A DNA stretch of 64,000 nucleotides from an uncultured Victivallales bacterium (lineage in GTDB: Bacteria; Verrucomicrobiota; Lentisphaeria; Victivallales; UBA1829): assembly GCA_934661375.1 (NCBI GenBank), contig CAKUJH010000003.1:62001-126000 (forward strand), written 5' to 3'. Position numbers and translations under genes: made by a program. Positions within the stretch are counted from its first letter, which is position 1. Every line of letters starts with the position of its first letter. The notes below the pieces were generated by a model. It saw only the letters and a program-made list of their open reading frames with translations, was not told the DNA's origin and ran no database searches. Positions 1 through 7,733 of the stretch are shown in pieces.

Positions 1-2
1 AA

Positions 3-1274
3 AAAGCCGTGGAAGGATATCCGCAGCTGCTGACTGTCCTGCTGATTTTTTCCGGCTGGCTGTGCTGGTTTTTTCTGGGACAGTTCGGCGGAGCGTGGAA
101 ACTGGGCTGGCTGACCAACGGACTGTTTGCAGGGCTGGCATTCTATTCCGGCGGCTGGACTGCACTGCTTTATTTTCTGCTGCCGATGATGTTCCTGAAA
201 CGTCCGTTCACCCCCTGGCGGCGGTTGAACAATCCGGGTTTTCCCGCGGGAATGCTGATCATTCTGGCATTCATTCTGCTGTGGCTGATTCCGCGCTGGG
301 TTCCGGGACAAAGCACCGGAACGTTTTTCGGCGGCGGCATGTCCCTGCCGGATTATTTTGTCAAATGTTTTTACGACCTGACGGATCTGGCGTTCCGTTT
401 TCTGCCGTGGACTTTTTTCCTGTATGCGCCGTTCTGCGCCGCCCTGATCGCCATCGACAAAAACCCGCTGTTCTCCAAATATCTCCGGACTTTGTTCGTG
501 GTGTCGGCAGTCATTCTGCTGCTGAACCCCTTCTGCAAGGCGCGCGATTATCTGTATCTGCTGCCGACTTTCGCGCTGCTGACCGGTTTGAATTACGAAA
601 TCGTGGTCCGGCGGCACGGCAATGTGCTGTGCAAAATTCTGCGCTGGACCGCCATTGCGGCGTTTCTTGCCTGCACCGGGGCTCTGCTGTTTGACATGCT
701 GCCGGGGGAAACACTGCGGCGGCTGACGTTTCTGAACGAAGAATACCTGAAAACCCGGTCCAATGCCCCGGACACCGTCAATCTCTGCAAAGCGGCAGGC
801 GGCATGGTTCTTGCCGCGGCGGCATACATTCTGGCGTTCCGGAAAAAGAATGTCTGGCTCATCATTGTGCTGGCGTTCACTTCCGGAATGATGTTCTTCT
901 GGGCAGTCATCAACCCGTACCGCGCCAGTCAGCGTTCCCGCAGTGAACTGGGCATGACTCTCCGGCAGGCGCTGGGCAAATCCTACCGTCCGGACATGAC
1001 CGTCTACAAGGACAGCTCCATTTCCGGGCTGTATCCGGAATGCTATTATCTGGGAACCCGAATTCAGACCATTCCGCTTTCGGGAACAAAATCCCTGGAA
1101 GAACAGGAAGTGCATCTGCTTTCCGCCAGCAGCATTCAGCCGCCGGACACCACGCGGACCTGGCAGAAAACCCTGGATGTGATTTATAAAGGACAGAATT
1201 TATATATGTGGAAAGGAATTTTAAATGATCGAAAAGACGGACCTGAAAACGACATCCGGAACATGCGTTTCTGA
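3..1274 (+). CDS. Membrane glycosyltransferase, ArnT/GT39-like, C-terminal part (5' truncated by window)
   Basis: The frame is open to the left edge of the window (AAA GCC precede the first GTG at 9), so the start lies outside. About 420 residues are visible. The first half is a run of hydrophobic segments separated by short basic loops, followed by a soluble tail with no further membrane spans. The pattern (LGWLTNGLFAGLAFYSGGW, then a string of helices, then an extracytoplasmic tail) fits C-terminal regions of lipid-linked-sugar transferases of the ArnT/PMT (GT39/GT83) type. The catalytic N-terminal loop is not in the window, so substrate cannot be judged. The last 50 bases overlap rlmN, suggesting translational coupling. 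The family call is by resemblance; a different polytopic membrane protein is possible. Confidence 0.6.
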   Translation, partial: KAVEGYPQLLTVLLIFSGWLCWFFLGQFGGAWKLGWLTNGLFAGLAFYSGGWTALLYFLLPMMFLKRPFTPWRRLNNPGFPAGMLIILAFILLWLIPRWVPGQSTGTFFGGGMSLPDYFVKCFYDLTDLAFRFLPWTFFLYAPFCAALIAIDKNPLFSKYLRTLFVVSAVILLLNPFCKARDYLYLLPTFALLTGLNYEIVVRRHGNVLCKILRWTAIAAFLACTGALLFDMLPGETLRRLTFLNEEYLKTRSNAPDTVNLCKAAGGMVLAAAAYILAFRKKNVWLIIVLAFTSGMMFFWAVINPYRASQRSRSELGMTLRQALGKSYRPDMTVYKDSSISGLYPECYYLGTRIQTIPLSGTKSLEEQEVHLLSASSIQPPDTTRTWQKTLDVIYKGQNLYMWKGILNDRKDGPENDIRNMRF

Positions 1275-2316
1275 AATATCTGCGAAACCATTTCTGGCGA
1301 CAGCTTCTGCGGAAGAGCTTTCCGCGTTCATCAAACGCGCCGGGGAAAGCACCTACCGCGCCAAACAGATTTACGACTGGGTGAACAGAAAATACATCAC
1401 CGATCCGGCGCAGATGACCAATATTTCCGCCGCCATCAAAGAAAAACTGCGCGAAGAATTTGTCTGCTCCGCCCTGAAAGTGGAAAAAACGGAAGAATGC
1501 GCCGACGGTTCCCGGAAACTGCTGATTTCTCTGCCGGATCATGAAACCATCGAATGCGCCATTCTGGGGGCATTGGACGGGCGGACAACATTCTGTCTCA
1601 GCACGCAGGTCGGCTGTCCGGTGCGCTGCGTGTTCTGCGCCAGCGGGGCATCCGGATTTGTCCGGAACCTGACCGCCGGAGAAATCGTGGAACAGTACCT
1701 GCTCTGCTGCCGGCTGGTAAAGAAAGCACCGGACAACGTGGTCATCATGGGAATCGGCGAACCGCTGCTGAACTTCGACAATCTGGTCAAGGCATTGGAA
1801 ACGATCTGCAATCCGGACGGCATTGCGCTGGCGGCGCGGCGCGTCACCATTTCCACCAGCGGCTGGACCAGGGGGATCAAACAGCTTGCCGAACACGGAC
1901 GCCAATGGAATCTGGCAGTCTCCATGCACGGCGGCGACGACAAGACCCGCGCGTTTCTGATTCCGACCAAATTCCGGCGGGACATCCGGGAAATCATCGA
2001 AGCGTGCAAACTCCATAAGGCGGCGACGGGACGTCTGCTGACTTTTGAATACGTGCTGCTGGCGGGCATCAATGATTCCGTGGAACAGGCAACCAAACTG
2101 GCGCGGATCGCCCATGAAGCCAATGCAAAAGTGAATCTCATTCCCTACAACAAAGCCAACGGCGCGTTTGAACGTCCGGGCAAAGAAGCCATTAAAAAAT
2201 TCGAAAACACCTTGAAAATGCTTCAGGTGCCGGTTACTGTACGGGTGGAGAAAGGTTTTGAATCCAGTGCGGCGTGCGGACAGCTGCGTTCCTCCGCCGC
2301 CAGAAAAAGGAACTGA
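1225..2316 (+). CDS. rlmN: Dual-specificity 23S rRNA A2503 / tRNA A37 C2-methyltransferase RlmN
   Basis: This 363-residue radical-SAM enzyme methylates C2 of A2503 in 23S rRNA and A37 in some tRNAs, in the cytoplasm. The radical-SAM CxxxCxxC cluster is at Cys131, Cys135 and Cys138 (VGCPVRCVFCASG). The C-terminal catalytic cysteine that carries the methyl group is Cys351 in the ESSAACGQL motif. The GIGEP and STSGW motifs of the family are present. Length is normal for RlmN. The ATG at 1225 has AAAGGAA about 8 bases upstream and lies inside the preceding gene. The next gene starts 2 bases after its stop, so these form one transcript. Confidence 0.95.
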   Translation: MIEKTDLKTTSGTCVSEISAKPFLATASAEELSAFIKRAGESTYRAKQIYDWVNRKYITDPAQMTNISAAIKEKLREEFVCSALKVEKTEECADGSRKLLISLPDHETIECAILGALDGRTTFCLSTQVGCPVRCVFCASGASGFVRNLTAGEIVEQYLLCCRLVKKAPDNVVIMGIGEPLLNFDNLVKALETICNPDGIALAARRVTISTSGWTRGIKQLAEHGRQWNLAVSMHGGDDKTRAFLIPTKFRRDIREIIEACKLHKAATGRLLTFEYVLLAGINDSVEQATKLARIAHEANAKVNLIPYNKANGAFERPGKEAIKKFENTLKMLQVPVTVRVEKGFESSAACGQLRSSAARKRN

Positions 2317-2318
2317 TC

Positions 2319-3404
2319 ATGAAACTGAAAATCTGTTCATACGGATTCGGCGGCGCGGTTCTGGCAGGAACTTTCCTGCTCTGCTCCTGCGCCTCGTCCC
2401 ATCCGTTCAAGGATGCTGAGCTGGAACGCTCTTTTCAGCCGGACCGGAAACAGCAGCTGGATGTTCAGGCGTTTGAAAAGGCTCTGCAGGGCGGCGCCAA
2501 TCCGAACCTGGAACTGAAAAACGGCGGAACTCCGCTCATCATGGCTGTTCTGCGCAACCGTCCCGACTATGTCCGCACTTTGCTGCAGTACAAGGCGGAT
2601 GTCAACAAAACGGGCAGACGCGGCAGCACTCCCCTGCATGTCGCTGCCGGGCAGAACCGTCCGGAATGTCTGGAACTGCTGCTGAAAGCCGGAGCGGACG
2701 TCAATGCACATGGTACTTTCGGGCGGACACCGCTGATGGAAAGTGCGCGCACCGGCAATCTGGAAGCCATGAAGAAACTGCTGGATGCCGGAGCGGACAT
2801 CGGAGAAACGGATTCGAAAGGGCGGACCGCGCTGATGCACGCCGCCGAAGCGCAGCGCAATACTCTGGAAGCGGTCAAACTGCTGATTGCCAGAGGCGCA
2901 GATCCGATGGCGTATGACAGCGATGTCCGTCTGGCGGTCATGCACGCCGCCGCGCTGAAACATACCGACGCCGCATTGTATCTGCTGGATCTTATTCCGG
3001 ATCTGCCGAAGAAACCGGGGCTGGGGCTGATGATCATGCACTCCGCCATCAAAGGGAATGATCTGAAAGTCATGGACAAACTGATTGACCGGAGAGTTCC
3101 GCTGAACCGCAGTCTTTCCGTCGTGCTGAAAGGAACGCGCATCCTGCAGATCCACGGGTTCTACCGGATTCTGATCCGGAACGGTCTGCTGGGCAAAGGC
3201 AGAGTCCCCCTGCACTGGGCGGCGATCGACAACAATCTGGATGCGGTCAGACTGCTGATTGACCGCGGAGCTGATCCGCTTCAGCCGGATGAACTGGGAC
3301 ATTACGCCGATGCGCTGGCAACTTCACGCGAAGTCATACACTACATCCGCAAAAAACAATCCGAAACACTGCGGAAATACCGTGAAATGGAGGAAAACAA
3401 ATAA
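2319..3404 (+). CDS. Ankyrin-repeat lipoprotein
   Basis: This 361-residue predicted lipoprotein has a short charged N-terminus (MKLKICS), a hydrophobic stretch and a lipobox ending LLCSC near residue 21. The body holds about six ankyrin repeats, recognisable by GxTPLxxA and LLxxGADxN patterns, between roughly residues 65 and 340, ending in a charged helix. Ankyrin repeats bind proteins; the partner is unknown. The ATG at 2319 was chosen over an upstream in-frame start at 2274 because it starts the signal peptide and has AAGG 8 bases upstream. The stop abuts the ATG of the DJ-1-type gene (ATAAATG). Confidence 0.85.
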   Translation: MKLKICSYGFGGAVLAGTFLLCSCASSHPFKDAELERSFQPDRKQQLDVQAFEKALQGGANPNLELKNGGTPLIMAVLRNRPDYVRTLLQYKADVNKTGRRGSTPLHVAAGQNRPECLELLLKAGADVNAHGTFGRTPLMESARTGNLEAMKKLLDAGADIGETDSKGRTALMHAAEAQRNTLEAVKLLIARGADPMAYDSDVRLAVMHAAALKHTDAALYLLDLIPDLPKKPGLGLMIMHSAIKGNDLKVMDKLIDRRVPLNRSLSVVLKGTRILQIHGFYRILIRNGLLGKGRVPLHWAAIDNNLDAVRLLIDRGADPLQPDELGHYADALATSREVIHYIRKKQSETLRKYREMEENK

Positions 3405-3962
3405 ATGAATCAGCATTCTGTAATCATTATTCTCGCCGACGGCTTTGAAGAAACCGAAGCCATTGGGACTGCCGATGTGTTGAAACGAATCGGTTTTACG
3501 GTGCGTCTTGCGGGGTTGAACTCGGATGTGGTGAAAAGTTCCGCCGGAACCCGAATCCTGACTGACCTCCGTTTCCAGGATGTCGACTGGTCAAAGGCGG
3601 ATGCCGTGGTTCTGCCCGGAGGTCTGCCCGGCGCCACCAATCTGCGGGACAGCGAACCGGTGATTGAAGCGGTTCGCACCATGTACGGCAGCGGCAAAGT
3701 CGCCGCCGCCATCTGCGCCGCCCCCATTGTGCTGGAACGCGCCGGGCTGACCGGAGGCAAACGCGTAACCGGCTACCCCGGAACCAATCAGGGGCTTGCG
3801 GATCTGGTCTACACCGGAAACAGAACGGAGCGGGACGGCAATCTCGTAACGGGGAAAGGCCCCGGCGCGTCATTTGATTTCGCGGTGGAGATCGCGCGCG
3901 CCCTGAACGCGGACCCGGCAAAGATCGAGGCGGTCCTCGACGGGATGTTCGTGCAGCGATGA
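3405..3962 (+). CDS. DJ-1/PfpI family protein (YajL/ThiJ-like)
   Basis: This 185-residue single-domain protein has the DJ-1/PfpI fold. The N-terminus VIIILADGFEETEA carries the conserved acidic residue, and the nucleophile elbow is AAICAAP with the reactive cysteine. Members act as chaperones, deglycases or proteases; which activity applies here cannot be read from sequence. Size matches YajL/DJ-1 closely. Its TGA overlaps the ATG of tgt by four bases (ATGA), indicating translational coupling to a tRNA-modification gene. Confidence 0.9.
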   Translation: MNQHSVIIILADGFEETEAIGTADVLKRIGFTVRLAGLNSDVVKSSAGTRILTDLRFQDVDWSKADAVVLPGGLPGATNLRDSEPVIEAVRTMYGSGKVAAAICAAPIVLERAGLTGGKRVTGYPGTNQGLADLVYTGNRTERDGNLVTGKGPGASFDFAVEIARALNADPAKIEAVLDGMFVQR

Positions 3963-5065
3963 GAGACGGAAAATCCCATTTCACTTTGCGGCAGAAGTCG
4001 ACGGAATGCGCGGCGCGTCTGGGGACACTGGAAACGCCGCACGGAACCATCCAGACACCGGTCTTCATGCCGGTCGGCACCCGCGGCACGGTCAAGGCCA
4101 TGGCTCCCCGCGAACTGGAGGAACTCGGTTCCCAGATCATTCTCGGCAACACCTATCACCTGCTTCTTCGTCCGGGTCCGGACCTCATCGAGCGTGCCGG
4201 CGGTCTGCATAAATTCGCCGGATGGAATCATCCGATTCTGACCGACAGCGGCGGTTTTCAGGTATTCAGCCTGGCGGGTCTGCGGAAAATGAAACCCGAC
4301 GGCGTGGAATTCTCCTCCCATATCGACGGAAGCCGTTTCTTTCTGGGGCCGGTGGAATCCGCCGCCGTACAGCGCGCTCTGGGTTCGGACATTGTCATGG
4401 CGTTCGATGAATGCACACCATATCCCTGTTCATTCAAGGAAGCGGAAAAATCCATTCAGCTGACGCACCGCTGGGAAACTCTTTCCCGCGAACAGCCGCT
4501 CAAAGACGGACAGCAGATGTTCGGCATTGTGCAGGGGTCCGTATTTCAGGAACTGCGGGAACGTTCGGCGGAATACATCACCTCGCTGGATTTCAACGGC
4601 TACGCCATCGGCGGCGTAAGCGTGGGGGAAAGCGAAGAGGAAATGATCAAGGCCATGGACTGGACCGTGCATCTGCTGCCGGAAGACAAGCCCCGTTATC
4701 TGATGGGCGTCGGCACTCCGCGGCAGATTTATGAAGGCGTCAAACGCGGCATCGACATGTTCGACTGCGTCATGCCGACACGTCTGGCGCGTCATGGAAC
4801 GGCGTTCGTCACCGGAGGGATCACGCTGGCGGTCAAAGGGGCGAAATGCCGCGAGGATTTCGGACCGATCGACGAAAACTGCAATTGCTATGCCTGCCGG
4901 AATTTCTCCCGCGCCTACATCCGGCATCTGCTGAACGTCAATGAAATTCTGGGTGTGCGCCTGCTTTCCATTCACAATATCGCCTATTTCATGAATCTGA
5001 TGAGCGACATCCGCCGGGCTGTCGCGGACGGCACATTCCTGGAATACGGGAAAACGCTGATATGA
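3959..5065 (+). CDS. tgt: Queuine/preQ1 tRNA-guanine transglycosylase
   Basis: This 368-residue enzyme exchanges guanine-34 of GUN-anticodon tRNAs for the queuosine precursor. Hallmarks are PVFMPVGTRGTVKA, the active-site region LTDSGGFQVFSL, the substrate-loop motif GYAIGGVSVGE, the second catalytic aspartate in MFDCVMPTRLARHG, and the zinc site CNCYACRNF with a downstream His (IRHLL). Length is typical. The start overlaps the previous stop (ATGA) and its own TGA overlaps the next start in the same way. No queuosine synthesis genes are in the window. Confidence 0.97.
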   Translation: MRDGKSHFTLRQKSTECAARLGTLETPHGTIQTPVFMPVGTRGTVKAMAPRELEELGSQIILGNTYHLLLRPGPDLIERAGGLHKFAGWNHPILTDSGGFQVFSLAGLRKMKPDGVEFSSHIDGSRFFLGPVESAAVQRALGSDIVMAFDECTPYPCSFKEAEKSIQLTHRWETLSREQPLKDGQQMFGIVQGSVFQELRERSAEYITSLDFNGYAIGGVSVGESEEEMIKAMDWTVHLLPEDKPRYLMGVGTPRQIYEGVKRGIDMFDCVMPTRLARHGTAFVTGGITLAVKGAKCREDFGPIDENCNCYACRNFSRAYIRHLLNVNEILGVRLLSIHNIAYFMNLMSDIRRAVADGTFLEYGKTLI

Positions 5066-5805
5066 CCGTAACAGTTTCAGATGACGGACACGGCGAACTG
5101 ACATTGTCCGGCGGCGCAGTCCGGTTTGCCGTTCGCCGTTCTCTCCGGGCGACGCGGCTGCGGCTGAATCTTGCTCCGGACGGCACGCTGACTCTGACTG
5201 TTCCGCAGAAGGCGTCCATGCAGGATGCGGAAAAATTCATGGAGAACAGCATTCCATGGATCGAGCGGCATATAAGAAAACGCACCGTCAGGCAGCCCCG
5301 CCCGCCATGCGGTCCGGCATGGTATCCGGATCATTTTCATTTTCTGTTTTCCGGGGAAGAGTTTCCGATTCAGTATGAATGGAAAAATGTCTGCTGGGTC
5401 GGCGCCAGGGAAAACAATGGAACCATCGTGGTCTCCGGCTCTGTCCTGAACCCGGACGCCGTTCATGACATCCTGAAACGTTTCCTGATCCGGAAGGCGG
5501 AAACCGTTTTCCCCCCGCTGCTTGCGGAACTGGCGGAATCCTGCGGTTTTTCTTACCGGAATGTTTCCGTGCGTTTTCAGCGCGGACGCTGGGGCAGCTG
5601 TTCCGGACGCAGGAATATTTCCCTCAATGCGCAGATGCTGTTCCTGTCCCCGGAAGAAGTGCGCTATGTCATGATCCATGAACTCTGCCATACCCGGCAG
5701 ATGAACCATTCCGGCGGATTCTGGCGGGAAGTCGGGAAATGCTGTCCGGATTTTCAGCGCATTCAGGCGGGACTCCGCCGGAAAGAGCCGGAGCTGTGGC
5801 GCTGA
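5062..5805 (+). CDS. YgjP-like (DUF45) zinc metallopeptidase
   Basis: This 247-residue protein belongs to the YgjP/SprT-related family. The metal site is HELCHTRQMNHSGGFW: an HExxH motif with a third ligand His in the downstream NHSGGFW segment. The conserved RWGSCS-type motif upstream (RGRWGSCSGRRNISLN) is also present. Family members are often found beside restriction or house-keeping genes and are poorly characterised. Coupled to tgt by an ATGA overlap; it ends the operon facing a convergent gene 3 bases away. Confidence 0.88.
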   Translation: MTVTVSDDGHGELTLSGGAVRFAVRRSLRATRLRLNLAPDGTLTLTVPQKASMQDAEKFMENSIPWIERHIRKRTVRQPRPPCGPAWYPDHFHFLFSGEEFPIQYEWKNVCWVGARENNGTIVVSGSVLNPDAVHDILKRFLIRKAETVFPPLLAELAESCGFSYRNVSVRFQRGRWGSCSGRRNISLNAQMLFLSPEEVRYVMIHELCHTRQMNHSGGFWREVGKCCPDFQRIQAGLRRKEPELWR

Positions 5806-5808
5806 ACC

Positions 5809-6063
5809 TTACAGAAGTTTCCAGGCGCGGAGATCACGTTCCAGCCGGACGGGATCGAAGACCTGTCCCGGACGCCATTGTCCGTTGTATTCCAGCGTGG
5901 GAACCACCCAGTCTTCGCCGCCGTTGACCTCGACGACTTTCCGGATGACTTCCTCCGGCTGTTCTTCGATTTCCAGATAGCGGAACGGAATCCCATGGGC
6001 TTCGAGCCAGGCAATGGTTTTCTTGCAGTGCGGACACACATTCCAAGCGTAGACATTCAACAT
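5809..6063 (-). CDS. Glutaredoxin-like thiol protein
   Basis: This 84-residue protein has a thioredoxin fold with a CPHC redox motif at residues 10-13 (YAWNVCPHCKK), a cis-proline segment VVPTLEYNGQW and the expected beta-alpha-beta order of glutaredoxins. The ATG at 6063 was preferred to upstream in-frame starts because AAAGGGGG lies 6-7 bases before it and the protein then begins directly at the first strand. It is probably a cytoplasmic thiol-disulfide oxidoreductase; the substrate is unknown. It converges with the YgjP-like gene with only three bases between the stops. Confidence 0.85.
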   Translation of the reverse strand: MLNVYAWNVCPHCKKTIAWLEAHGIPFRYLEIEEQPEEVIRKVVEVNGGEDWVVPTLEYNGQWRPGQVFDPVRLERDLRAWKLL

Positions 6064-6249
6064 ATTGCACCCCCTTTGGTTTTGAAGACAACAGCAACAT
6101 ACAGCCGCAGAGGTCAATTGTCAAGGGGCTCTCCGCAAAATGAAGGATTGATTTTCCGGGAAGATGCGTTATATTGCAGGATTGCAAAAAATAACCGGGG
6201 ACGCCGTTTTTTCAATACGGCATCCTCAAAATTCAACAGGAGCGTCAAA

Positions 6250-6597
6250 ATGAAAAAAATGTTGTTTCTGACCTGCATTCTGAGCGGAACCATGTTTCTT
6301 GCCGGCTGCGGCGACGGTGTCGATGAAAACAAAACCCCTGCCCAGATTCAGCAGGAATCCATCGAAATGAACATTGATCAGATCAAGAACATGATCGCCA
6401 AATATCAGAAAGCCATCGCCAGAAAAACGGATGAGCTCAAAAAGGAAACTGACAAGCTCGCGAACATTCCCCTGCAGGAACAAATGGGCAATGAAGCCAA
6501 GAAAGTGCGTGCCGAAATCGCCAAACTCAGCACATCCCTGAAAAAACTGCAGGCCAATGCCCAGACTTACGCGGAAGAACTGAGCAAAAAGAAATAA
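6250..6597 (+). CDS. Small coiled-coil lipoprotein
   Basis: This 115-residue predicted lipoprotein has the signal MKKMLFLTCILSGTMFLAGC with a lipobox LAGC. The mature part is almost entirely heptad-like Lys/Glu/Ala/Leu sequence (about residues 35-110), so a long helical coiled coil is expected, as in small periplasmic structural lipoproteins. No enzymatic motif is seen and it is not recognisable as Lpp. The ATG at 6250 has CAGGAG 8-9 bases upstream; the longer frame to 5878 is antisense to the glutaredoxin gene and is not used. Confidence 0.8.
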   Translation: MKKMLFLTCILSGTMFLAGCGDGVDENKTPAQIQQESIEMNIDQIKNMIAKYQKAIARKTDELKKETDKLANIPLQEQMGNEAKKVRAEIAKLSTSLKKLQANAQTYAEELSKKK

Positions 6598-6724
6598 TTC
6601 CGCAGCAGCTTCTGCATAATGCCAATCATGGCAAACGGAAAACCATTCCCTTGACCGGTTCTGCATTTCAGACAACATCAAGGAGATCCTCAAGTTAATT
6701 TTCCGGCGATTTGAGCGTCGTACA

Positions 6725-6764
6725 TCCCGACCGGTGAAAATCCGGCCGGGATTTTCTGTTTTTC
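6725..6764 (+). terminator. Rho-independent terminator after the coiled-coil lipoprotein
   Basis: The arms CCCGACCGG (6727-6735) and CCGGCCGGG (6742-6750) form a nine-base stem with one mismatch around an A-rich loop. It is followed by ATTTTCTGTTTTTC. It separates the lipoprotein gene from the phosphate locus. The rest of 6598-6780 shows no gene. Confidence 0.75.
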
Positions 6765-6783
6765 ACCAAAACTTCTTGCTGTC

Positions 6784-6815
6784 TTTACAAATTCCTGACA
6801 ATCGACGGTTATAAT
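6784..6815 (+). promoter_or_regulatory. Candidate Pho box and -10 element upstream of the secretin-pst locus
   Basis: TTTACA (6784) and CTGACA (6795) repeat with an 11-base period, and a perfect TATAAT follows at 6810-6815, nine bases after the second repeat. There is no ordinary -35. This arrangement, paired hexamers about one helical turn apart in place of a -35, is how PhoB/PhoP-type regulators act at known promoters. The phoB-phoR genes in the same locus make it plausible. Binding is an inference. Confidence 0.5.
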
Positions 6816-7646
6816 ATGTCTCAGGAACAGAAAAGCTGTTCCCGGTCCTTTCAGAAAGACCGCAACCTTAACAGGAGACAACGAAGTGAAAACAGTTTCT
6901 GCAATCTGTTTTTCCGCACTGGCCGTCTGCGCTCTTCCGGCTCTTGCCGGACAGGAAAGCGTTCAGCCGGGAATGCCCGCCGGGAACGGCAAAGTCCAGA
7001 AAATCCGTACTGGAACATACCTTCGGACCTTACGGGTTCTTCATGTTCGCCCCGGCGTTCGACCTGTCGTTCGTCCGGGTGCTGCAGCAGAACGGCAAAG
7101 CGAAAATCGCTACCAGCGCCTCGCTGACTCTGGTCACGGGGCAGGATGCCGAACTGCATTTTGCCCCCGGATTCCAGAATCTGGTCAAGAGTGAAAAATT
7201 CGCCAGTTCCGTGGAGACTTCCGCCAACGACCTGCTGGCACTCAAGATCAAGTCTCCGGTCATTGCCCTCGGCGGAGCCGCCGATCCCAAAACCGGACGT
7301 CTCCCCTGTGCGGAAAAAGATTATGTGAACGGGACGCTGGATTTCAGCTATGAACTGGCAGCCCGGAACGTAGTGGAACGCGACAATCACGGCAACGAAC
7401 TTTATGAAAGCACAGCGGAAACCGGAGCCGTTACCGTGCGTGCCGGAATCGAACGCCTGATCTCCCGCTATGTCGGTGAAACCGAAACGGAACAGACCAT
7501 CGGAGTGCCGTTTCTCTGTGAACTGCCGGTTCTGAAATACATTTTCGGAACTACCACCCGCAGCAAGGAAAAAGTGTTCCGCTTTGTTTCCGTCCGTGCG
7601 GAACTGCGGCATCCGGATTCCGTCAATCCGGACTGGATTCCGAACG

Positions 7647-7680
7647 TTAACACAAAACTAACAAATCCCCCACATATTCT
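7647..7680 (+). promoter_or_regulatory. Candidate second Pho box upstream of pstS
   Basis: TTAACA (7647) and CTAACA (7658) repeat with the same 11-base period as the box at 6784. A weak -10-like TATTCT lies at 7675-7680. The repeats are inside the last codons of the secretin frame. A second TATAAT at 7695-7700 is too far away to be paired with the repeats. Regulation by PhoB is inferred from position only. Confidence 0.4.
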
Positions 7681-7695
7681 GCATACTGGGGGATT
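7664..7695 (+). promoter_or_regulatory. Stem-loop between the secretin frame and pstS
   Basis: AATCCCCCA (7664-7672) and TGGGGGATT (7687-7695) are perfect inverted repeats with a 14-base loop. No T-run follows, so it is more likely an mRNA processing or stability element, or a weak attenuator, than a full terminator. It would set different expression for the secretin gene and pstS. Confidence 0.5.
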
Positions 7696-7733
7696 ATAAT
7701 ATTGCATGTAAACCGAAAAAAAGGAGGTTGCAA

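Larger units (their letters stand above)
6886..7699 (+). pseudogene. Mini-secretin-domain exported protein with apparent +1 frameshift
   Basis: The first frame starts at GTG 6886 (AGGAG 8 bases upstream) and encodes a clear signal peptide ending ALPALA. About 40 codons on, it loses similarity to anything and stops at 7192-7194. The second frame, shifted by +1, runs to 7699. It reads as the C-terminal secretin domain: a strand with VRVLQQNGKAKIATSASLTL, then GQDAEL, and the family-typical GVPFLCELPVLKYIF near the end. Joining the frames around 6995-7020 would give an exported protein of about 270 residues, far shorter than secretins with N-domains. Either one extra base is present (mutation or sequencing error) or expression needs a shift. 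It lies directly upstream of pstS, which is unusual. Confidence 0.65.

Noticed and set aside
910..2115. A 401-codon antisense frame over rlmN
   Set aside because: RlmN motifs are intact on the plus strand, so this is a shadow.
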